This document shows, one piece after another, positions 45,031-53,155 of a DNA stretch of 64,000 nucleotides (position 1 is its first letter; the number at the start of each line of letters is the position of its first letter). The position numbers and the translations under genes were made by a program. The notes beneath the pieces are model-generated. The model saw only the letters and a list, made by a program, of their open reading frames with translations, ran no database searches and was not told the origin of the DNA. The stretch is taken from the NCBI GenBank assembly GCA_947573135.1, contig CANPDU010000010.1, forward strand, positions 1-64,000, in the 5' to 3' direction. This stretch comes from an uncultured Bacteroidales bacterium. Lineage in GTDB: Bacteria; Bacteroidota; Bacteroidia; Bacteroidales; Muribaculaceae.

Positions 45031-45924
45031 TCAATAGTTGGCCAGCGCACCGGTAAGCCTGTCGCGAATGATTGCGCGGAGCTCGGGCGGCGATATTACA
45101 GTGACTTTCGGCCCGTAGGACAGAAGCTCGGCCACAAAGTCGTCGGTGATACGCAGATGGTAGCTGAAGTGCGAGAAATCGTCGTGGATCATTTCCTGCT
45201 GGGAGTGATGCAGCGGCAGAGCACGAAAATATTTTGCCTGACGCGCATCGGTGCGGATAACGACGTCTTTGACTTCGCCGAGCGAGAATATGATGCCGAA
45301 CGAATCTCTCGAATATGCTTCTGCGTCGAACGACGGGTCGGGGGTGAACGTCTCGGGCAGTACGACGGCCGAACTTATTCGGTCGAGGGCATAGGTCTTG
45401 ATCTTGTTTTCTGCAACCACGCGGCCGGTCAGATACCAGCGCTGACGGAAAATCTTCAGAAAGTAAGGTTCGACCGTAATGTCGCGTGTCGGGGTTGACC
45501 GGGTGTAGGGATGGTAGTCAAAACGTAAAGGCGACGAGCTTTTCAGTGCGCTGATGACTGTAGCGAGATGTTCGCGGGCTGAAGGCACGTCTTCGAGGAA
45601 TATTTTCTGCGAGATGTCGCGCGACGAACTGAGCACATCGTTGGTTGCGGCAGCGTTGAGCAGCCATTCGGTGACGCTTTCGCTGCGGGCGTCACCGTCG
45701 GCGATGTAGTATTCGAAAGTCGACTGGTCGCACTGTATGTTTATGTCAAAAAGATCTTCTACGGCCTGCCTGTAATTGTAGAAAGTCCGTCTCGGCAGGA
45801 CGGCTTCGCCGTTTGAAAACCGGGAGCGCCGCCAGCAGTCGTCAAGCTCCCGGCGTGTGATGCGCCCGTAGCGGCGTATTGTGTCGACGAGCCATACATA
45901 TCTGTTGAGTAGGTCTTTGGCCAT
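45031..45924 (-). CDS. WYL-domain transcriptional regulator
   Basis: Protein of 297 aa. The N-terminal third is a winged-helix-like region (ITRRELDDCWRRS, RRTFYNYRQAVEDLF). The WYL domain follows from about residue 110, with the name-giving motif in RQRWYLTGRV near residue 160. A C-terminal WCX-like part ends in a dimer segment. WYL domains bind ligands, often nucleic acid or nucleotides, and switch DNA binding. The gene starts 6 nt after the symporter, so it probably belongs to the namZ-symporter operon and may regulate it. Confidence 0.88.
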   Translation of the reverse strand: MAKDLLNRYVWLVDTIRRYGRITRRELDDCWRRSRFSNGEAVLPRRTFYNYRQAVEDLFDINIQCDQSTFEYYIADGDARSESVTEWLLNAAATNDVLSSSRDISQKIFLEDVPSAREHLATVISALKSSSPLRFDYHPYTRSTPTRDITVEPYFLKIFRQRWYLTGRVVAENKIKTYALDRISSAVVLPETFTPDPSFDAEAYSRDSFGIIFSLGEVKDVVIRTDARQAKYFRALPLHHSQQEMIHDDFSHFSYHLRITDDFVAELLSYGPKVTVISPPELRAIIRDRLTGALANY

Positions 45925-45930
45925 ATGTGT

Positions 45931-47409
45931 TTAACGTGTAAGTGCGTCTGTCTGATCGCGGTGATGCCTGAGCGACAGCAGGTGCAGTCCGAGGATAGTG
46001 ATGAGAGCGTTGATGATCAGCAGCTCGAAGCTGGTCTGATAGCCGAAGCAGTGAAGGAGCGACCATTGCACGACCCACGACAGTGCCGGAGCAAGCACAC
46101 ATACGACAGGTACGAGACGATCGCGCACGGGCCGTCGTGTGAACATGCCGTAGACAAACAGACCGAGTATAGGCCCGTAAGTGTACGATGCCAAAGTGTA
46201 GACCGCGCTTATTGCATCCTGATTGCTGATATAATAGAATATTACGATTACTATGCCCATTATTACAGACATACCGACATGGACGGCGCGGCGTGTGCGT
46301 GTGACGCGTTTTTCATCGCCGGATTTATGTGCCTGAATAATGTCGACAGTAAACGATGTCGTCAGCGATGTCAGCGCAGACCCTGCGGCTGAATAAGCTG
46401 CTGCGACGAGGCCGAGGATGAAAAGCACCCCGACAATGACCGGCATTGACGAATGGGTGGCCACAAGACCGAATATGTCGTCGGTCTTATCGGGAATGGC
46501 TATCCCCTGACGGTCAAGGAAAATAACCATCAGTGTGCCGAGCAGCAGGAAGAGCGCGATTACGAAGAATTGTGTGATGCCGCTGACTATCATGTTTTTG
46601 CGCGACTGACGGGCGTCGCGGCACGCAAGATTGCGCTGCATCATGTCCTGATCGAGACCGGTAGTGGCTATGGCCATGAATACGCCGGCGAGAAATTGCT
46701 TCCAGAAGAACGTCCCTTCTTTGGGATTGTCAAAGAAGAATATGCGTGACGTCGGATGGTCGGCGATAGCCGAGGCCATGTCGGAAAAGGAGAAGCCGAG
46801 ATTAGTGGCGACGAAATAAATACATAATATCACCGACATTATCAGACAGAAACTTTTAAGCGTGTCGGTCCATATGACTGTTTTCACACCACCTTGCATA
46901 GTGTAGAGCCAGATCAGCGCTATCGTGACTATGACATTGAATTCAAACGGTATGTGAAGCGGGCCGAAGACAAGCAGCTGAAGCACGGCGCACACGACAA
47001 AAAATCTTACAGCCGCACCGAGCATCTTGGAGATGAAGAAAAACCATGCTCCGGCCCGATATGTCGACTGACCGAAGCGTTGCTCCAGATAACCGTAGAT
47101 TGATATCAGATTGCGTTTGTAGAACAAGGGCACAAGCACATAGGCGATCAGTATGTAACCTACGATAAATCCGAGTACCATTTGCAGGTAGGCGTAACCT
47201 TTGCCGACAACCATGCCGGGCACAGAGATGAACGTTACACCCGATATCGCGGCTCCGGCAGTTGCAAAAGCCACTAACGGCCACGGCGCGCGCCGGTTGC
47301 CGGTGAAAAATGTTGTGTTGTCTGATCCGCGCGACGCTACCCACGATATTGCGAGCAATAGCAGGAAATAGGCGGAGATTGTGATGATGATAATGACAGG
47401 TTGTGACAT
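45931..47409 (-). CDS. Sodium:solute symporter, MurT-like candidate
   Basis: SSS-family transporter of 492 aa with about 13 membrane helices, including the family block ATAGAAISGVTFISVPGMV near residue 50 and AAAYSAAGSALTSLTTSF near residue 340. It lies 24 nt after the DUF1343/NamZ gene. In Tannerella forsythia a symporter of this family (MurT) imports N-acetylmuramic acid and lies in a MurNAc catabolic cluster, so MurNAc or a muropeptide sugar is the best guess for the substrate. No MurK kinase or MurQ etherase is visible in this window. Confidence 0.88.
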   Translation of the reverse strand: MSQPVIIIITISAYFLLLLAISWVASRGSDNTTFFTGNRRAPWPLVAFATAGAAISGVTFISVPGMVVGKGYAYLQMVLGFIVGYILIAYVLVPLFYKRNLISIYGYLEQRFGQSTYRAGAWFFFISKMLGAAVRFFVVCAVLQLLVFGPLHIPFEFNVIVTIALIWLYTMQGGVKTVIWTDTLKSFCLIMSVILCIYFVATNLGFSFSDMASAIADHPTSRIFFFDNPKEGTFFWKQFLAGVFMAIATTGLDQDMMQRNLACRDARQSRKNMIVSGITQFFVIALFLLLGTLMVIFLDRQGIAIPDKTDDIFGLVATHSSMPVIVGVLFILGLVAAAYSAAGSALTSLTTSFTVDIIQAHKSGDEKRVTRTRRAVHVGMSVIMGIVIVIFYYISNQDAISAVYTLASYTYGPILGLFVYGMFTRRPVRDRLVPVVCVLAPALSWVVQWSLLHCFGYQTSFELLIINALITILGLHLLSLRHHRDQTDALTR

Positions 47410-47433
47410 ATCTGTGTTAGTAGGTGATGTTTG

Positions 47434-48666
47434 TTATTCCGGATATAAAAGATATGGTTTGCGTAAGTTTTTGAACTGCTTTACGTCGTCTGCCCATGTG
47501 GCTTTGATCTCTTCGGCGCTCATGCCTCGTTCGATCATGCGACGGATGTCGCCGCGGCCGATAAGCAGTTCGAAGAACGATGTGAAAAATTTGTCTCCCA
47601 TGTCCAGATCGCGGTATGCGTCGATCAGATATTCAAGGTTGATGCCCTGAGCTATAGCCTCTTCGTCAGAAATACCTGACAGATCAACGCCATGACAGAG
47701 CTTACCCATCTGCGGCGGCTTTTTCGCACCCGACATGCTGCGCGGCGTGAAAGAGTAGGCGCGGCCTTTCATTTCCGGATGACCGTAGACCATAAACGGA
47801 GAGTCTGTCCCGCGTCCGAGACTGACGGGCGTCGCTTCGAAGTAGCAGAGCGACGGATAGAGGTAGATTGCCGTCATGGTCCGAAGGTTGGGCGACGGTG
47901 CGACAGGCAGGCGGTAGCGTGTCTGATGTGTGTAATTAAGGCAACGCACAACAGTCAGATCCACTTTCATGCTGTCATCGAGCCAGCCTTCACCATTGGC
48001 CATCAATGCGAGTTCGCCGAGAGTCATGCCGTGGACTACCGGTATCGGCAGACGTCCCACGCCTGAGCGGTAACGCATGTCGAGTGTCGGCCCGTCGACA
48101 GTCATGCCGTTGGGATTGGGGCGGTCAAGCACGATGATTTTCTTTGCAGCGCGCGCTGCGGCGTTCATCAGCTCGATCATCGATGCGTAATATGTGTAAT
48201 ATCTCAGCCCGACATCCTGGATGTCGACAACGATGACGTCGAGAGAGTCGATCAGTTTCGGATCCGGCCCGCGACGTTTTCCGTCGTAGAGCGACGCTAT
48301 CGCGATGCCGGTTTTTTCGTCGACCGACGAACTGACATGCTGACCGGCGTCGGCAGTGCCTCTGAAGCCGTGTTCGGGCGAGAATACACACTTTACGTCA
48401 ACGCCGTTGTCGAGCAGTAAGTCGAGCGTATGCCTTCCGTCGACAATGCCAGTATGATTTGAGAATAATGCAACTTTCTTTCCGTCAAGTAGCGACAGAT
48501 AACGCTCAGTCTGGGCGGCTCCGACAGTCACCGGACTACCGTCTGGGGTCTTGGTAACTTCGGCCTTTTTATCTGCATGGTCGACGGTATTGGCGGCTGT
48601 CGGACAAGCTGTCAGGAATGTTGTCGCGGCTATAGCCAGAATATATATGACGATTTTTCGTGCCAT
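47434..48666 (-). CDS. namZ: DUF1343 exo-beta-N-acetylmuramidase
   Basis: Protein of 410 aa with an N-terminal signal and lipobox-like FLTAC. It shows the DUF1343 pattern: LFSNHTGIVDGRHTLDLL, VFSPEHGFRGTADAG, VDIQDVGLRYYTYY, RPNPNGM and LGRGTDSPF. The DUF1343 family includes NamZ, an exo-lytic N-acetylmuramidase that releases MurNAc from the non-reducing end of peptidoglycan fragments. With a sodium symporter 24 nt downstream the unit looks like a route for wall-sugar recovery from the bacterium itself or from other bacteria in the gut. Confidence 0.9.
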   Translation of the reverse strand: MARKIVIYILAIAATTFLTACPTAANTVDHADKKAEVTKTPDGSPVTVGAAQTERYLSLLDGKKVALFSNHTGIVDGRHTLDLLLDNGVDVKCVFSPEHGFRGTADAGQHVSSSVDEKTGIAIASLYDGKRRGPDPKLIDSLDVIVVDIQDVGLRYYTYYASMIELMNAAARAAKKIIVLDRPNPNGMTVDGPTLDMRYRSGVGRLPIPVVHGMTLGELALMANGEGWLDDSMKVDLTVVRCLNYTHQTRYRLPVAPSPNLRTMTAIYLYPSLCYFEATPVSLGRGTDSPFMVYGHPEMKGRAYSFTPRSMSGAKKPPQMGKLCHGVDLSGISDEEAIAQGINLEYLIDAYRDLDMGDKFFTSFFELLIGRGDIRRMIERGMSAEEIKATWADDVKQFKNLRKPYLLYPE

Positions 48667-48794
48667 TTCTTCCTTACAAACTGATCATGATTTTCTAATC
48701 TGTTATTATTTTGTAAAGTTACTACAAACAGAAAGAGTGTTGTGTTAACTGTGGTGTAGAAATATTAATAAATATTAATTGAATGAAAACTTAA

Positions 48795-48824
48795 TTTGAA
48801 ACCGCAAATAATGCGCTATATTTG
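48795..48824 (+). promoter_or_regulatory. tRNA-Ala promoter
   Basis: TTTG (48795-48798) and TATATTTG (48817-48824) are 18 nt apart and lie 16 nt before the tRNA. Both boxes are full matches. Confidence 0.75.
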
Positions 48825-48840
48825 CAACACTAAACGAAAA

Positions 48841-48914
48841 GGGGTATTAGCTCATCTGGCTAGAGCGCGACACTGGCAGTGTCGAGGTGAGCGGTTCGAG
48901 TCCGCTATACTCCA
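48841..48914 (+). tRNA. tRNA-Ala (anticodon GGC)
   Basis: A 74-nt cloverleaf. The acceptor stem GGGGTAT pairs with ATACTCC (one G-U), the D-stem is GCTC/GAGC, the anticodon stem CGACA/TGTCG encloses loop CTGGCAG with anticodon GGC, and the T-arm is AGCGG-TTCGAGT-CCGCT. The discriminator base is A. CCA is not encoded (CTT follows). An intrinsic terminator follows directly. Confidence 0.96.
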
Positions 48915-48923
48915 CTTGGTTAG

Positions 48924-48955
48924 CCGAATCATGAAGAAATTTATGGTTCGGTTTT
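48924..48955 (+). terminator. Terminator of tRNA-Ala
   Basis: CCGAATCAT (48924-48932) pairs with ATGGTTCGG (48943-48951), with one G-U, and TTTT follows. Its T-run overlaps the -33 box of the next promoter. Confidence 0.75.
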
Positions 48956-48983
48956 GTTATATTGTTACTTATCGCTAAATTTG
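48953..48983 (+). promoter_or_regulatory. Promoter of the MNT/HepT pair
   Basis: TTTG (48953-48956) and TAAATTTG (48976-48983) are 19 nt apart, a full match. Transcription should start at about 48990, directly before the ATG at 48991, so the mRNA would be leaderless or nearly so; the second in-frame ATG (49006) would give a 16-nt leader. Confidence 0.7.
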
Positions 48984-48990
48984 CGACTGT

Positions 48991-49290
48991 ATGAAGCTGA
49001 TAGAGATGAATATCGACAAGATCGCAGCCTTGTGCCGGAAGTACAAGGTCGCCAAACTGTGGGTATTCGGCTCCATCCTCACCCCGCGTTTCAACGACGA
49101 CAGCGATGTCGATTTCTCGGTCGTTTTTCATTATGATGAAATCTCAGATTTATTTTTGACCTTTTTTGATTTTATCGACGAATTACAGCAATTGTTAGGT
49201 CGTAGAGTGGATTTAATAGATGAAACCGCAATAAAGAATCCATATTTTCGGTCGGAACTCAATAATACTAAATGTCTAATCTATGGATGA
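48991..49290 (+). CDS. mntA: MNT-type minimal nucleotidyltransferase antitoxin
   Basis: Minimal nucleotidyltransferase of 99 aa. The active-site signature GSx10DxD is complete: Gly27-Ser28 and Asp39-x-Asp41 (DSDVDFSVVF). In the MNT/HepT system of Shewanella, MntA adds AMP units to a tyrosine of the HepT RNase and so blocks it. HepT overlaps this gene by eight bases. Codon and base use are AT-richer than in the surrounding genes, most of all in the second half, which suggests horizontal arrival. The true start may be the Met at 49006 (MNIDKIAALC). Confidence 0.88.
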   Translation: MKLIEMNIDKIAALCRKYKVAKLWVFGSILTPRFNDDSDVDFSVVFHYDEISDLFLTFFDFIDELQQLLGRRVDLIDETAIKNPYFRSELNNTKCLIYG

Positions 49291-49636
49291 CCAGGTTAAT
49301 AAATCACTTAAAGATATTTTAAACAGTATAACTCACATAGAGTTGTTTTGTGCATCGCGACCTAAAGAATTCAAGTTTTTTTGTGAGGATCTTTGCTTTC
49401 GAAGCGCCGTTCAATGGGAAATTGCTATAATTGGAGAGGCGATGAATCGTATTCTTAAAATCTATCCCGAAATTCCGATTACATCAGCCCGCCGAATAGT
49501 GAATACTCGTAACTATCTTATTCATGGGTATGATAGTCTGAGAGAAGATCTTATTTGGGCAATTGTGATAAATCACTTGCCATTGTTAAAAGCTGAGGTC
49601 ATCCAACTTATCGACTCTTCCGAGATCATTCGATAA
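49283..49636 (+). CDS. hepT: HepT-like toxin (DUF86, HEPN RNase)
   Basis: HEPN-domain protein of 117 aa, all-helical. The RNase motif R-x4-H-x-Y is intact as Arg76, His81 and Tyr83 (RNYLIHGY); Tyr83 is the expected AMPylation site for the MNT partner. The eight-base overlap with mntA means coupled translation. Sequence composition is AT-rich. The motif is complete, so the toxin should be active unless neutralised. The pair sits directly behind tRNA-Ala; no integrase or att repeat is visible. Confidence 0.9.
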   Translation: MDDQVNKSLKDILNSITHIELFCASRPKEFKFFCEDLCFRSAVQWEIAIIGEAMNRILKIYPEIPITSARRIVNTRNYLIHGYDSLREDLIWAIVINHLPLLKAEVIQLIDSSEIIR

Positions 49637-49806
49637 TAATCAGCATATTTAATAGAATTTTATTTTGTTCCTAATATAAAGTTTTTACCAATCATTATCG
49701 TGGTCGGAGTCACCGGAATGGATTGCATGAGCGATGGTGCTAAAAGTAATTGAACTTTAATCGTTTGGGCTATGTTATGTCTGCTGAATGATTAATGTAA
49801 CGTATA

Positions 49807-50271
49807 ATGAAAAAGATTTTTAGGATTTTGGGAATGGTGATGGTCTGCGCTTTGAGTGCCATGTCCTGGAGCTGCTCAGATGATGATGACAGCGAAGATA
49901 TCATAGTGACTTTTGATCAGTTGCCTCAGAACGCCAAGGATTTTGTGACGACATATTATAACGGTGTGGCTATCTCGCGGATCGAGAAGGATTTTGATGC
50001 CGACGGCGTGGAATTTGAAGTCTATTTCGCCAACGGTCATGATGTGACTTTCAATGCTCAGGGCGAATGGATCGATGTCGACGCTCCCGCCGGTCAGACT
50101 GTTCCCGATGCGATCGTACCGGTGGCGATCTCCGAATACGTGATGGCCAATTATCTCGGGTCCGGCATCAATGAGATCTCGAAGAATGCGGCCGGATATG
50201 AAGTTGATCTGATTAACGGCACGGATCTCCTTTTTGATCCGGTCGGCAACTTTGTGGGCATCGGTCACTGA
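49807..50271 (+). CDS. PepSY-like (DUF2874) lipoprotein
   Basis: Small lipoprotein of 154 aa with lipobox SWSC and an acidic run (DDDDSED) right after it. The rest holds two PepSY-like units (about 38-90 and 95-150), each with a helix, a strand ending in a D/N-G turn and a hydrophobic FN.QG or FDPVGN turn. Such proteins are common in Bacteroides and some are induced in the gut, but their function is not known. The 170-nt gap before it shows no clear promoter. Confidence 0.8.
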   Translation: MKKIFRILGMVMVCALSAMSWSCSDDDDSEDIIVTFDQLPQNAKDFVTTYYNGVAISRIEKDFDADGVEFEVYFANGHDVTFNAQGEWIDVDAPAGQTVPDAIVPVAISEYVMANYLGSGINEISKNAAGYEVDLINGTDLLFDPVGNFVGIGH

Positions 50272-50302
50272 TTGCGAATTGATTTTTGACGTCTTGAAAA
50301 AA

Positions 50303-50334
50303 TTTGGCCGGTTGAAAAAAAAAGTTTAACTTTG
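50303..50334 (+). promoter_or_regulatory. tRNA-Gln promoter
   Basis: TTTG (50303-50306) and TAACTTTG (50327-50334) are 20 nt apart, a full match, about 46 nt before the tRNA. Confidence 0.75.
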
Positions 50335-50379
50335 CAGCGCTTTAGTGCCATTGTGCGCAATGGTGTTGAGCGACAGGAT

Positions 50380-50450
50380 AGTCTTATGGTGTAATGGTAG
50401 CACTACAGTTTTTGGTTCTGTCTGTCTAGGTTCGAATCCTGGTAAGACTA
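50380..50450 (+). tRNA. tRNA-Gln (anticodon TTG)
   Basis: A 71-nt cloverleaf. The acceptor stem AGTCTTA pairs with TAAGACT, the D-arm is in TGGTGTAATGGTAGCA, the anticodon loop TTTTGGT carries TTG, and the T-arm holds GGTTCGAATCC. The anticodon stem has a T-T mismatch at its last pair, as often seen in tRNA-Gln. CCA is not encoded. Confidence 0.95.
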
Positions 50451-50458
50451 CATAAAAG

Positions 50459-50500
50459 AAGATCTCAGCCCATCAGTCGGCAGTTTGAGATCTTTTTTTT
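50459..50500 (+). terminator. Terminator of tRNA-Gln
   Basis: AAGATCTCA (50459-50467) pairs with TGAGATCTT (50486-50494) and a run of eight T follows. Confidence 0.9.
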
Positions 50501-50539
50501 GTTTTTAATTGTTTTCAGTTTGATAATTGCCAAAGAGAG

Positions 50540-51376
50540 ATGAAGACCCTTTACGTTTCAGACATGGACGGCACCCTGCTTGGCCCTGACAGCCTCGTCA
50601 GTCCGACGAGCGCCGCTATCATCAGCGACCTCACACGCCGCGGAGCTCTGATCACTGTCGCCACCGCCCGGACGGCTGCCACTGTCGTGCCGCTTCTCGA
50701 AGCGACTCTTACCACACCTCCCGCCATAGTTATGACCGGCGTTGCATACTGGGACAGAGAAAAGGCGGCCTACGACAGTGTTCACTTCATCAGCGAGACC
50801 GAGCGTCGCAATGTCGCCGACGTGTGCAGGCGCTTCGGCCTTCATCCGTTTGTCTATGTGATGGAACACGATAATTTTCTTAAGGTCTATCACGATGGCG
50901 ACATATTCAGTGATCTCGAAGAAAAGTTCTATCGCGAACGTGCTCACCTGAGGTTGAAGCGATTCTATCTTCATAACCGCGTACCCGACGACAGTCATAC
51001 GGTGCTGTGGTATGCCATGGGCGATCAGAATGTCATCTTCGCTGCCGCTGCCGAACTGCGTGGCCATAGCGATCTGTCTCTGTCATGCTATAATGACATA
51101 TTCGACCGCTCGAAGGCTCATCTTGAAATTTTCGCTCCCGGGGTGTCGAAAGCTTCGGCAATTGACGCGCTGAAAGTCAGGATGGGTGTCGATAGGGTAG
51201 TGGTGTTTGGCGACAATCTCAACGATCTGCCGATGATGAAAGTCGCTGACTGTGCCGTGGCTGTAGGCAATGCTTTCGACGAAGTAAAGGAGGCTGCCGA
51301 CAAAGTCATAGGACCGAACTACGACGATGCCGTGGCTCGGTTTATTCTTGAAGATTTCGATAAAATGTCAGATTGA
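50540..51376 (+). CDS. HAD-superfamily phosphatase (Cof type)
   Basis: Haloacid dehalogenase-like phosphatase of 278 aa. Motif I is DMDGTLL with nucleophile Asp8 and Asp10, motif II is TVATAR, motif III includes Lys in SKASAID and motif IV is [10 protein letters not shown]. The C2B-type cap between motifs II and III makes it a Cof/YbiV-type enzyme that hydrolyses sugar phosphates or similar small molecules. Its 3' end overlaps the convergent ispF gene by nine bases. The substrate is not predictable. Confidence 0.9.
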   Translation: MKTLYVSDMDGTLLGPDSLVSPTSAAIISDLTRRGALITVATARTAATVVPLLEATLTTPPAIVMTGVAYWDREKAAYDSVHFISETERRNVADVCRRFGLHPFVYVMEHDNFLKVYHDGDIFSDLEEKFYRERAHLRLKRFYLHNRVPDDSHTVLWYAMGDQNVIFAAAAELRGHSDLSLSCYNDIFDRSKAHLEIFAPGVSKASAIDALKVRMGVDRVVVFGDNLNDLPMMKVADCAVAVGNAFDEVKEAADKVIGPNYDDAVARFILEDFDKMSD

Positions 51377-51859
51377 TACGACTGTTGCTGTCGCCATTGC
51401 GGCGATGCCTTCCTCGCGTCCGGTGAAGCCGAGGCGCTCGGTCGTTGTGGCTTTGACCGACACACGATCGTCGGGCAGCCCGAGATCTGTCGCAACGTTG
51501 GCCTGCATCTGCCCGATATACGGCAGCATTTTGGGAGCCTGAGCTATGATCGTGATGTCGACATTCGATGGTCTGTAACCTTTGTTTGCTATGATTTTTA
51601 CTACTTCGCGCAGCAGCATCCGCGAGTCGGCGCCTTTCCAACGGTCATCTGTGTCGGGAAAGTGATAGCCTATGTCGCGCATCGCGACAGCTCCGAGCAG
51701 TGCGTCTGACAGAGCGTGGAGCGCCACGTCGGCGTCGCTGTGGCCGAGCAGCCCTCGCTCAAAGGGTATGGTCACGCCGCATATGATACATGGGCGGTCG
51801 GCGACGAGGCGATGCACGTCAAAGCCGTTGCCAATACGTATGTCGAATTCTGGTTGCAT
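51368..51859 (-). CDS. ispF: 2-C-methyl-D-erythritol 2,4-cyclodiphosphate synthase
   Basis: IspF of the non-mevalonate isoprenoid pathway, 163 aa. Metal ligands are visible as Asp14-x-His16 (GFDVHRL) and His48 (DVALHAL); the GHSDAD block and the C-terminal [19 protein letters not shown] are typical. It is the last gene of the GH25-porU-porV-ispF unit, 29 nt after porV. Its stop lies inside the end of the convergent HAD gene. Confidence 0.96.
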   Translation of the reverse strand: MQPEFDIRIGNGFDVHRLVADRPCIICGVTIPFERGLLGHSDADVALHALSDALLGAVAMRDIGYHFPDTDDRWKGADSRMLLREVVKIIANKGYRPSNVDITIIAQAPKMLPYIGQMQANVATDLGLPDDRVSVKATTTERLGFTGREEGIAAMATATVVSI

Positions 51860-51888
51860 TGTCGGTGTGTCTGTCTTTTTCAGAAGAT

Positions 51889-53097
51889 TTATCGGCGGCC
51901 GAACATATCTTTGAGACCGTCCATGTCGAATGTGAGCGAGAAGCGCAGCGTTTGGTCGAGCGGCGACGTCTGAGCGGCGGCGATCATGTATGATGCGTCG
52001 AGGCGCACAACGTTGAGCGAAAAGCCGGCTCCGAGTGAAAAATATTTTCGGTTGCCCTTGAATTCGTTTTCATAGAAATAGCCGGCGCGGAGAAAAAACT
52101 GGTTGTTATAGCTGTACTCAGCTCCGAGCGACCACGATATCTCGCGCAACTCCTCTTTGAATCCTCCGGGTGCGTCGCTGAACGATTTGAATATACCCGT
52201 GAACGACGACATGTTTTCCCAGTCTTCAAGCGCATCAAGATACTGGCGCTGACCTTCGGGTGTGTCCTCGAAGTCGCTTTCTCGAGGTTTGGCCGGAACA
52301 AGCAGCTTGTTTGCGTCAAGACCGATGGTCAGGTTGTGATAGTCGGCCAGTGGGAAAGTGAATGCCGTGCCGAGTCGCAGATTGGTCGGGAGAAATGCGG
52401 GATCCTCGCCGTTGTTGTATGAGACTTTAGATCCGATATTGGAAATATTCCAACCCCATGACCACTGGCATTCGTTGCGTCCTATGATCGGATATGTGGT
52501 GTAGTAGCCCGAGATGTCAGCCGAGAAAGCCGATGCACCTGTCGACTGGTCGCCGGCATATGAGTCGGAGAAGCCGAGATCTGAATAAATATAGCGGAAT
52601 ACTACGCCCATTGAGAATTTCTCGGAAAGTTTGCGCGAATAACCGACATCGATCGACATTTCATATGGATTGAGGCTTTGGCCTCCTCCTCCGACAGGAT
52701 TTGTCTGAACCTCACCGAGTGAGAAATATCGCAGTGATGCGCTGATTGCCTGATTGTCTGACGATCCGAGTTTCCAGTAACCCGACAGATTGGCGAGGAA
52801 GATGTCGTTGACAAGTTTGCGGAGCCACGGTGTGTAGCTGAGCGATACGGCTGCCTGACTGTAGGCGAACGCATATTTCGACGGGTTCCAGAACTGGGAG
52901 TTGGCGTCTGGATCTGTAGCCGCGCCCAGATCGCCCATCGAGGCTCCTCTGGCGTCGGGAGCGATGCTGAGCGAAGTCACGCCGGTGGTGATCGGGTTGA
53001 ACTCGTCGTTCTTTATGTTGTCCTGGGCTCCGAGAGAATGAGATACCAAAACGGCGGCGAGTGTTGCTATGACTGTCTTGCGCAATGAAAGTTTCAT
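51889..53097 (-). CDS. porV: Type IX secretion outer-membrane protein PorV
   Basis: FadL-like 14-strand barrel protein of 402 aa with a signal peptide (cleavage about SLGAQ). The N-terminal block [24 protein letters not shown] and NPSKYAFA are the PorV hallmarks. PorV binds the C-terminal signal of cargo leaving the SprA translocon and brings it to the PorU sortase. It lies 58 nt after porU. PorQ is a relative, but adjacency to PorU and the N-terminal block favour PorV. Confidence 0.92.
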   Translation of the reverse strand: MKLSLRKTVIATLAAVLVSHSLGAQDNIKNDEFNPITTGVTSLSIAPDARGASMGDLGAATDPDANSQFWNPSKYAFAYSQAAVSLSYTPWLRKLVNDIFLANLSGYWKLGSSDNQAISASLRYFSLGEVQTNPVGGGGQSLNPYEMSIDVGYSRKLSEKFSMGVVFRYIYSDLGFSDSYAGDQSTGASAFSADISGYYTTYPIIGRNECQWSWGWNISNIGSKVSYNNGEDPAFLPTNLRLGTAFTFPLADYHNLTIGLDANKLLVPAKPRESDFEDTPEGQRQYLDALEDWENMSSFTGIFKSFSDAPGGFKEELREISWSLGAEYSYNNQFFLRAGYFYENEFKGNRKYFSLGAGFSLNVVRLDASYMIAAAQTSPLDQTLRFSLTFDMDGLKDMFGRR

Positions 53098-53155
53098 GAG
53101 CTTGTGTATGGTTCTTGTGATAATAATATAACTGATAAAACGCCTGTTTATTGCG

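Noticed and set aside
48796-48978. 60-aa plus-strand frame over tRNA-Ala
   Set aside because: It runs through the tRNA and its terminator, so it cannot be a real gene.
49283-49290. Frameshift between mntA and hepT
   Set aside because: The overlap is the normal coupled arrangement of this toxin-antitoxin pair, and both proteins have complete motifs.
48914-49700. Integrative element with att repeats at tRNA-Ala
   Set aside because: No copy of the tRNA 3' end was found downstream and no integrase is present; only the two toxin-antitoxin genes separate it from chromosomal genes.
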